From Trueperaceae bacterium (GTDB taxonomy: Bacteria > Deinococcota > Deinococci > Deinococcales > Trueperaceae), in contig PAMQ01000012.1 in NCBI GenBank assembly GCA_002707365.1, positions 35,902 through 99,901 of the forward strand: DNA of 64,000 nt, read 5' to 3'. Made by a program: the position numbers and the translations under genes. The notes under the pieces are model-generated. The model saw only the letters and a program-made list of their open reading frames with translations. It was not told the DNA's origin and searched no databases. Shown piece after piece: positions 58,086 to 64,000 of this stretch. Numbering within the stretch: the stretch's first letter is position 1; each line of letters starts with the position of its first letter.

Positions 58086-59129
58086 ATGATTAAGGTCTTC
58101 GACGGTCATAACGACACCCTTTTGAGATTACTAAAAAACCCAACTACAGACTTTTTTAAAATGCACCGGTCCGGCCATATAGACTTCCCTAGGGGAAAGC
58201 TGGGGGGATTCGCTGGCGGTTTTTTTGCATTGTTCACTCCTGGGTGCTCACTGCTTGATACGACGAGGGGGCCGAAGGGCCGTGGTCGAAAAACTGGCCT
58301 TTTCGAACCAATTAATCACGAAAGGGCGTTAACCGGGACATTAAATTTGGCAGCTAAATTGTTATGCCTTGAAAGAGCTTCAAGAGGATCTTTTATGATT
58401 ATTAGGTCCATAGATCAACTTCTTCAGTGTATGACTTCAGAAGTAATCGGAGCAATAATGCACCTAGAAGGAGCAGAAGCGATTGATGAAAATCTCAACT
58501 GCCTGGAAGTATTGTATGCAGCGGGCCTACGCTCCCTAGGGATCACTTGGAGTCGTGGAAATATTTTTGGTACTGGCGTTTCGTTAGATCACTTTCCTGG
58601 AACTCCAGACATAGGACCCGGCCTCACTAAACAAGGTCGGAGGCTGGTGTCAGCCTGCAATCAATTAGGCATATTGATTGACCTATCCCATCTGAATGAA
58701 AAAGGCTTTTGGGACGTAGCAGCTTTATCAGATAAACCTCTCGTTGCAACCCACTCTAATTCCCATACTCTATGTCCGTCACCGCGAAACCTAACGGATA
58801 AACAGCTCTTTGAGGTAGCCGGAACCGGAGGTGTAGTAGGCATAAATTTTGGGGTACGGTTCTTACGCGAAGACGGCAAAGAAGCTCCCTCAACCCCCAT
58901 CGCCGAGATTGTTAACCATGTAAATTACCTAGTCGACACCATAGGGATTCACCACGTAGCATTCGGCTCAGATTTTGACGGGACCACAATACCTAATTCC
59001 ATGGGGGATGTTCGAGGTTTACCGAAATTAATTAATGCTCTCCGAAAAATCGGTTACGGAGATAATGACCTTAAAAAGATCGCTTCCGAGAACTGGGCGC
59101 GTGTTCTCAAAACAACCTGGCGGCAATAA
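58086..59129 (+). CDS. Membrane (renal) dipeptidase-family zinc peptidase
   Basis: 347 residues of the M19 family. FDGHNDTLLRLL holds the first metal ligands (H8, D10), HLEGAEAI the bridging glutamate, and IDLSHLNEKGFWD and LVATHSNSH further histidines; GSDFDG completes the site. There is no signal peptide despite the family name, so it is probably cytoplasmic. Homologs cleave dipeptides, including D-amino acid ones. Its stop lies 2 bases from the stop of the convergent MFS gene. Confidence 0.9.
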   Translation: MIKVFDGHNDTLLRLLKNPTTDFFKMHRSGHIDFPRGKLGGFAGGFFALFTPGCSLLDTTRGPKGRGRKTGLFEPINHERALTGTLNLAAKLLCLERASRGSFMIIRSIDQLLQCMTSEVIGAIMHLEGAEAIDENLNCLEVLYAAGLRSLGITWSRGNIFGTGVSLDHFPGTPDIGPGLTKQGRRLVSACNQLGILIDLSHLNEKGFWDVAALSDKPLVATHSNSHTLCPSPRNLTDKQLFEVAGTGGVVGINFGVRFLREDGKEAPSTPIAEIVNHVNYLVDTIGIHHVAFGSDFDGTTIPNSMGDVRGLPKLINALRKIGYGDNDLKKIASENWARVLKTTWRQ

Positions 59130-59131
59130 TC

Positions 59132-60316
59132 TCAATCAGCTTGCTGTTTCGCTTGCCTTGGCGGTAGAGTCTCAGGAACGTATGCGGCAAATATAGCTGC
59201 GGCGCAGAAACCCACACCACCAGCTAAAACGGTCGCTAGCGGTAAGCTCACCGCACTAGCTACAACACCTACCAATAACGGGCCTGCAGTTGATCCAGTA
59301 TCACCAATCAATCTCAATATTCCGAGAAATTCCCCAAGCGCTTGACGCGGTGCTAAATCAGCACCTAGTGTCATCATGCTGCCAGACCCAAGCCCATTAC
59401 CTATGCCAATGACAAATCCAATCAACAAAAGTCCAATAAAGGATTCAGCTATTGGAATAGCTACTAGACCGATACCCTGGAGAAGGAAGCTCGGTACAAT
59501 CGCATACTTCCTTCCGAATCGATCCATGATGTACCCAGCGGGAATAAACATCAACATATCCACGAGGGCAGCACCACTCACCACCCAACCGACGGCTTGT
59601 ACATCTAGACCGATTACCTCGGAGGCATACAAGGGTATGATGGCTTCACGGGCTCTTCTGACCAGTTGAACCATGATTTGTCCAACACCAGCGGCCCCCA
59701 GAACCCTGTTCTGACTGCGATAGATCATTAGTAAGGCAGTCTTCATGGTACTAGAACGGGTTTCACGTATATTGCTTGTCTCAACGAATAAAACGGAACA
59801 CAATAAAGCCATTATCACCAGGAACCCGTAAACGAGGAAAGCGAATTTTAAACCGAACAATCCCGCAACTAGTCCTCCGATCGCTGGACCAAGGAAAACT
59901 CCGGCCCGGGCAAGACCCCCAAAAAGTGCTAATTCCCGACCCCTACCTTGGGGCTTAGTTACCTCCGTTATATAAGCGTGTCTGGATAAGTTGAACATGG
60001 CTGTACCGACACCACCAACTATGCGGGCTAAAATTACCTGCCAGACAGCGGAACACCAAAAAAGCATAATGACGGATACACCGAGGATTACTAACCCGCC
60101 AATCATGACGGATTTTCTATCAAAAACCCTCAGCAAGGCGCCCGCTGGGAAGTCCGCAACTACCGTCCCAAGTGCCATCCCACCCAGAGCTAGTCCAATC
60201 ATCCCGTAACCGACACCAAAATCGGCTACAAAAAGTGGTAAAACGGGGATCAATATTCCATACCCGATTTGCAAAAGTAATTGTGGAAAGTGAACGCTTA
60301 GAAACAAACTGTCCAA
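59132..60316 (-). CDS. Major facilitator superfamily transporter
   Basis: 394 residues with about 12 helices. The MFS loop motif appears as PAGALLRVFDRKSVMIGG between helices 2 and 3, and its repeat as PAGYIMDRFGRKYAIVPS in the second half. The drug/sugar efflux DHA1-like subgroup is likely. The start is TTG at 60316, or a later internal codon. The substrate cannot be told. Convergent with the dipeptidase gene. Confidence 0.88.
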   Translation of the reverse strand: MDSLFLSVHFPQLLLQIGYGILIPVLPLFVADFGVGYGMIGLALGGMALGTVVADFPAGALLRVFDRKSVMIGGLVILGVSVIMLFWCSAVWQVILARIVGGVGTAMFNLSRHAYITEVTKPQGRGRELALFGGLARAGVFLGPAIGGLVAGLFGLKFAFLVYGFLVIMALLCSVLFVETSNIRETRSSTMKTALLMIYRSQNRVLGAAGVGQIMVQLVRRAREAIIPLYASEVIGLDVQAVGWVVSGAALVDMLMFIPAGYIMDRFGRKYAIVPSFLLQGIGLVAIPIAESFIGLLLIGFVIGIGNGLGSGSMMTLGADLAPRQALGEFLGILRLIGDTGSTAGPLLVGVVASAVSLPLATVLAGGVGFCAAAIFAAYVPETLPPRQAKQQAD

Positions 60317-60605
60317 CTCTAACAGAATCTCTTTAAGAATGGGGCTTCTGTGCGAAATCTAACCTAATCATGGATGTTAATCCAGCAAATACCGGTTCGT
60401 GAACAAGGCCTCCGCGGAAAACTTATGTGGCAGTTAGGCCCTTCTCTACTATTTCCAAAACGAAAAGAATTTTTTCTTTCTGAGCCCCATACATCCGGGC
60501 GACAGCGTTTAGGTGCTGGGAATATTGTTTTTATTAAACTCTGTCCCTATAGCGCTCCTTGGGTTGCAGCCCTACAAGAGCCTAGGGATAGTGAAAGCTA
60601 GGCAT

Positions 60606-61646
60606 TTACATGTACCGCTTTAACACTGCGTCTAAATCGTTTTTTGACGGCCGTAATTGATCGGCCGTCAATTCTGCTAGAGGCGTTTCAACCAAATGAG
60701 CAACTTCTGACAAAGAAGGTCTAGTCGAATCTATATAAAGAAGTCCCGTAAGAAATTCATTATGTTCTTGAGATAGCTGCACTCTTCGCACAGCTTCTAT
60801 CCGATCGCTAGCATCGTATTCAGCTTCAAGCTTACGAAGCTGAATTTGGGACCCATCATGAAGTTCCACAATTTCAAGTTCGCCTGGCTCGTGGTCCTGT
60901 AGAATGATTTCTTCCATAGGCGGTACATACCCTATTTCGTGTAAAGAGCTTTGGTTCGCCCTGCCATACCCAAAACTTTTGGTACTGATGTCCTGGTTAT
61001 TAAATGCAACGCAGGGACTAATAATATCTAACACCGCGGTGCCTCGGTGAGAAAGAGCTGCTTTAAGCAAAGCCCGAATTTGCTTAACATCTCCTGCAAA
61101 ACTTCGAGCAACGAAACCACATCCTGCAATAAGCGCCTCCAGGCACAGATCCATTTCAGGAAACGGATTGTCCCCAGCATATTTCAATTCTTGACCTTCA
61201 TCAGCAGTCGAAGAAAATTGGCCTTTTGTCAGACCATACACACCATTGTTTTCGATTACGTAAACCATCCGTACATTCCTACGCACCAAATGCTTAAAAT
61301 TTCCTAGACCTATTGACCCAGTATCCCCATCGCCAGAAACTCCGATGGCCTTAAGGCTAGCGTTAGCAAGCAAGGCTCCTGTACCTACCGCAGGCATCCG
61401 CCCATGAAGGGCGTTAATACCGTGCGACATCCCAAGGAAATACGCAGGGGATTTGCTAGAACAACCAATGCCAGAAAGCTTAATAACCTCTTCCGGCTTC
61501 AGCGAAAGTTCGTACGCAACTTGAATAATTTGACTCGAGACCGAATTATGCCCACAACCCTTACAAAGCGTGGAGGCGCTACCTGTATACTCGTTTCGAG
61601 TGAGCCCTATATTATTAGCTTGCCCTGGGCCTCGCTTCACGACCAA
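60606..61646 (-). CDS. korB: 2-oxoacid:ferredoxin oxidoreductase, beta subunit
   Basis: 346 residues. The thiamine-diphosphate motif is SGDGDTGSIGLGNFKHLVRRN, and cysteines for a [4Fe-4S] cluster are C28/C31 (LCKGCGHN), C62 (GIGCSSKSP) and one in DIISPCVAFNN. IENNGVYGLTKGQ is typical of the KorB/OorB group. It overlaps korA by ten bases. It likely oxidises 2-oxoglutarate to succinyl-CoA, though pyruvate or other 2-oxoacids are possible. Confidence 0.9.
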   Translation of the reverse strand: MVVKRGPGQANNIGLTRNEYTGSASTLCKGCGHNSVSSQIIQVAYELSLKPEEVIKLSGIGCSSKSPAYFLGMSHGINALHGRMPAVGTGALLANASLKAIGVSGDGDTGSIGLGNFKHLVRRNVRMVYVIENNGVYGLTKGQFSSTADEGQELKYAGDNPFPEMDLCLEALIAGCGFVARSFAGDVKQIRALLKAALSHRGTAVLDIISPCVAFNNQDISTKSFGYGRANQSSLHEIGYVPPMEEIILQDHEPGELEIVELHDGSQIQLRKLEAEYDASDRIEAVRRVQLSQEHNEFLTGLLYIDSTRPSLSEVAHLVETPLAELTADQLRPSKNDLDAVLKRYM

Positions 61647-63484
61647 CCCTCCAAATGTTTACCTAATCTACGTTCGACCCACTCGGAGGTTAATGGCATT
61701 CCGTCAAGATGGGCAACCGAAATAAATCGGTCTGCCACTTCTGGCATTTCATTTCGCAATATCCCACAAAGTTGACCCTCGTTGTTCATTTCAATAACGA
61801 TAACTTTTTCATGCTCTTTAAACAGCGAGAGGTCTGAATGGTTTACGGGCAGCGCCCTCATTCTGATAAAATCAGTAGGGAAACCTTTACGACTAAGCTC
61901 GTGTCTAGCTTCTTCTATGGCGTATTGGGTCGACCCAAACGCTACGATGCAAAGGCTGGATCCTTGCATAACATCTTTGGTAGCTCCTGGTACAAGTCGA
62001 CGTGCGGTTTCGAATTTACGACTAAGGCGTTTAAAGTTCTCTTGCCAATCTTCGCCTCGTTCACTATATTCAGCCTTGGTATCATGCCCTGTCCCTCGGG
62101 TGAAATAAGCACTTATAGGATTCGTATTACCCGGTAGAGTCCTATAACCGATACCATCGCCATCAACGTCTTTATAGCGTTCAAATGGGCCGCCACCTAA
62201 AGCTTCTGGACTGAGCACTTTGCCTCTTTTAATTGGTTCATTAGGGTAGGGAAAAGGATCTCCCATCCAACTGTTCATACCGAGGTCTAAATCAGAAAGG
62301 ACAAAAACTGGTGTTTGGAGTTTTTCAGCTAGTTCATGAGCTTGATATCCGAATTGAAAGCACTCTTCGATCGATGAGGGCAGAAGGACAACGTGTTTAC
62401 TATCACCATGCCCTAATTGATAAGTAGAAGCCAAATCCCCTTGGCTGGTTCGAGTAGGAAGTCCTGTGGATGGCCCTACTCGCTGAATGTCCCATATTAC
62501 GACCGGGATTTCAGCAAAATAGCCAAAGCCGACGAATTCGCTCATGAGTGATATCCCCGGTCCGCTAGTCGCTGTTAAAGACCGGGCGCCAGCCCAACCT
62601 GCTCCTATCGCAATACCAAGACCAGCGATTTCATCTTCGGCTTGAACCACGTGATAGGTGGCTTTGCCTTCCCCATCGTTCCGCATTTCCGGTAAAAATT
62701 TTCGCAAAGCATCGATGAAGCTGGTTGATGGTGTAATCGGATACCAACCCGCTACCGAAACGCCTCCAAACACTGCGCCCAGAGCACCCGCCTCATTACC
62801 AGTCATCAGAACTTTTCCTTCGGTTTGGCCTAACGGACTAACATAAAAGGGGTCACTTTTGACGGAATTGATTTTGCTCCATTCGAACGCTACCCGAACG
62901 ACTTCGATGTTGGGATCGACGAGCTTTTGCCTTCCGCCGAATTGGTGCAGTAATGCGCTTTCGATGTTTTGGACCGAAATTCCTATACTTTGGGCAATCA
63001 CGCCTAAAAAGGTCATGTTCGCGACATATTCTCTGAGCTTGCCTTTAAGCGCAGAATCTGCCGTCATTTCCTTCACAGGTATGGGGTAACAGGTGATATC
63101 TTCTCTATCGGGGACTAGACCAAAATCTTGATTGTAAAAACACACGCCGCCCGGATGAAGCTCTGCGACGTCTTCTAAGAATGTCGCCCTATTAAAGGCT
63201 ATTAAAATACTTGGTTCTTTCCGCCCGACAAAACCTTCTTGGTTCACGCGGATGTGATACCAAGTTGGTAGACCAGCAATGTTTGAGGGAAAGATATTCT
63301 TCCCATTGACCGGTATGCCCATGTCAAAAAAAGCCCGCAACAACGCCAAATTAGCTGTTTGGCTTCCGGTCCCATTGGCCGTGGAGACAACAATGCAAAA
63401 ATCGTTAACCACTCGAACTAGATTGCCTGGACTAACGATGTTTTCTTTTGCTGCCATTTTTTCTGTTACCGCCTTATCAGCCAA
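61637..63484 (-). CDS. korA: 2-oxoacid:ferredoxin oxidoreductase, fused gamma-alpha subunit
   Basis: 615 residues, the fused gamma (about 25-205) and alpha (about 215-600) form. Visible blocks are STANGTGSQTANLALLRAFFDMGI at the start of the gamma domain and GNEAGALGAVFGGVSVAGWYPITPSTSFIDAL at the alpha start, with QAEDEIAGLGIAIGAGWAGARSLTATSGPGISLM. It lacks a fused ferredoxin domain, and no ferredoxin gene is adjacent. The start is TTG at 63484 or ATG at 63457. It forms a two-gene operon with korB. Confidence 0.9.
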   Translation of the reverse strand: MADKAVTEKMAAKENIVSPGNLVRVVNDFCIVVSTANGTGSQTANLALLRAFFDMGIPVNGKNIFPSNIAGLPTWYHIRVNQEGFVGRKEPSILIAFNRATFLEDVAELHPGGVCFYNQDFGLVPDREDITCYPIPVKEMTADSALKGKLREYVANMTFLGVIAQSIGISVQNIESALLHQFGGRQKLVDPNIEVVRVAFEWSKINSVKSDPFYVSPLGQTEGKVLMTGNEAGALGAVFGGVSVAGWYPITPSTSFIDALRKFLPEMRNDGEGKATYHVVQAEDEIAGLGIAIGAGWAGARSLTATSGPGISLMSEFVGFGYFAEIPVVIWDIQRVGPSTGLPTRTSQGDLASTYQLGHGDSKHVVLLPSSIEECFQFGYQAHELAEKLQTPVFVLSDLDLGMNSWMGDPFPYPNEPIKRGKVLSPEALGGGPFERYKDVDGDGIGYRTLPGNTNPISAYFTRGTGHDTKAEYSERGEDWQENFKRLSRKFETARRLVPGATKDVMQGSSLCIVAFGSTQYAIEEARHELSRKGFPTDFIRMRALPVNHSDLSLFKEHEKVIVIEMNNEGQLCGILRNEMPEVADRFISVAHLDGMPLTSEWVERRLGKHLEGWS

Positions 63485-64000
63485 CTTGACGTTCCGGTTA
63501 ATCGCTGTTCTTTCCCAACAGTTATCCCGTGAAATCAGTTGAACCGTCGATCATTCTAACAACTAAAACGGTACCTAGTGCAACTCAGTTAGACCAGTGC
63601 TGTCAGAGACTCGATTCGCCGAAAATTAATATCTTTTCGCGGCTTCGTTCCGCCTATTAATTTGCTGTTCCGGACCCGTTTTTTCGACCAACGAGCTTTT
63701 GGACCCCGCCTTGAAACCTTAGACCTTTTTTAACTACTAGTTCCGCCTTTTACTCCAAATAGGAGTGGGACTTAGTAGCTCCTTTCATCAGAACTACCTT
63801 TGTTGCCTAAACACCTCTTTGTTTAGGTACTCCCCCAACACGCGACTTTTTATTCCGACCTTTGACGGACTTCCGTTAATTTGTCAACTCGGCTGCCGGT
63901 CGGTCTAGTTTGTTTGTGGTGGTTCTTGGTGAATCTGGTTGGTCATTAGGTTTCGGTCTAACTATTTTTAGTACCTGCTCTCTAATATTGGCCAAGAGGT
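63485..64000. other. Terminal intergenic region with inverted repeats, no recognised gene
   Basis: No open frame with a start and ribosome site was found on either strand. It includes an imperfect hairpin (CTACTA 63734-63739 with TAGTAG 63773-63778, enclosing ACTCC/GGAGT at 63752-63756 and 63762-63766). A second 8-bp hairpin CCTAAACA/TGTTTAGG follows at 63806-63813 and 63820-63827. The last 150 bases are T- and G-rich. The korA promoter is expected near its start. Confidence 0.5.

Noticed and set aside
60374..60601. 75-codon plus-strand frame between the MFS and korB genes
   Set aside because: No ribosome site, no recognisable domain, and it lies in a short gap between two minus-strand genes; it might be real but nothing supports it.

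Overview
The window reads as a chromosomal segment of a free-living bacterium with moderate G+C and compact gene packing. It is almost entirely housekeeping genes in long operons with many 4-base (ATGA) or larger overlaps and frequent GTG/TTG starts. The best taxonomic guess from sequence alone is a Deinococcota (Thermus/Truepera-like) lineage. Supporting points are a recurrent promoter design in which a -10 box lies 5-8 bases before the start codon (leaderless mRNAs), futalosine-route menaquinone genes, a beta-CASP metallo-hydrolase of the Thermus type, split GcvPA/GcvPB, and a SPOR-domain envelope protein. Chloroflexota is the main alternative. No CRISPR array, insertion sequence, prophage or rRNA operon was seen.

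Layout. 1-2.1 kb: a PhyH-family dioxygenase cut by the window edge and a divergent DhnA-type aldolase. 2.4-2.5 kb: tRNA-Met with its own terminator. 2.9-7.2 kb: the glycine cleavage operon gcvT-gcvH-gcvPA-gcvPB. 7.3-7.9 kb: an A-type Fe-S carrier and tRNA-Trp. 8.1-15.1 kb: nfeD-floA-(unknown)-phoH-pgpH-ybeY-dgkA-cdd, the same order as the Bacillus yqeZ-cdd region. 15.1-23.5 kb: a TPR protein, then one overlapping operon hisC-hisB-hisH-SPOR-rapZ-yvcK-(glucodextranase-C-like membrane protein), which joins histidine synthesis to cell-envelope precursor control. 23.6-27.5 kb: a membrane-anchored molybdopterin oxidoreductase, then a ribbon-helix-helix regulator paired with a Ser/Thr kinase-beta-propeller fusion.

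27.6-34.3 kb (minus strand): the branched-chain amino acid operon ilvB-ilvN-ilvC-leuA-cimA. It is preceded by a leucine attenuator: a promoter, a 16-residue leader peptide ending Leu-Asp-Leu-Leu-Leu, an antiterminator pairing and a mutually exclusive intrinsic terminator. This is the most informative regulatory structure in the window. 34.7-39.9 kb: an rsmB-type rRNA methyltransferase, a beta-CASP RNA hydrolase and lon. 40-45.6 kb: manA, a VTT-family membrane protein, an orphan ABC ATPase, a histidine phosphatase and a thioredoxin-NHL protein.

45.7-50.8 kb: aconitase, a hydroxyacid-oxoacid-transhydrogenase-like dehydrogenase and thioredoxin. 50.9-53.3 kb: mqnC with an amidohydrolase (futalosine menaquinone pathway). 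53.5-56.4 kb: a beta-hydroxyacid dehydrogenase, a methyltransferase and mreB. 56.6-57.9 kb: a single CHR-domain protein, a small membrane protein and a previously hidden 44-residue membrane protein. 58.1-63.5 kb: a membrane dipeptidase, an MFS transporter and the two-subunit 2-oxoacid:ferredoxin oxidoreductase korA-korB. The final 0.5 kb has no recognisable gene.

Metabolic picture: amino acid self-sufficiency (His, Leu/Ile/Val, with Ile also via citramalate), a respiratory lifestyle using menaquinone, a TCA route with aconitase and ferredoxin-dependent 2-oxoacid oxidation, and envelope control through RapZ, YvcK, MreB and c-di-AMP turnover by PgpH.
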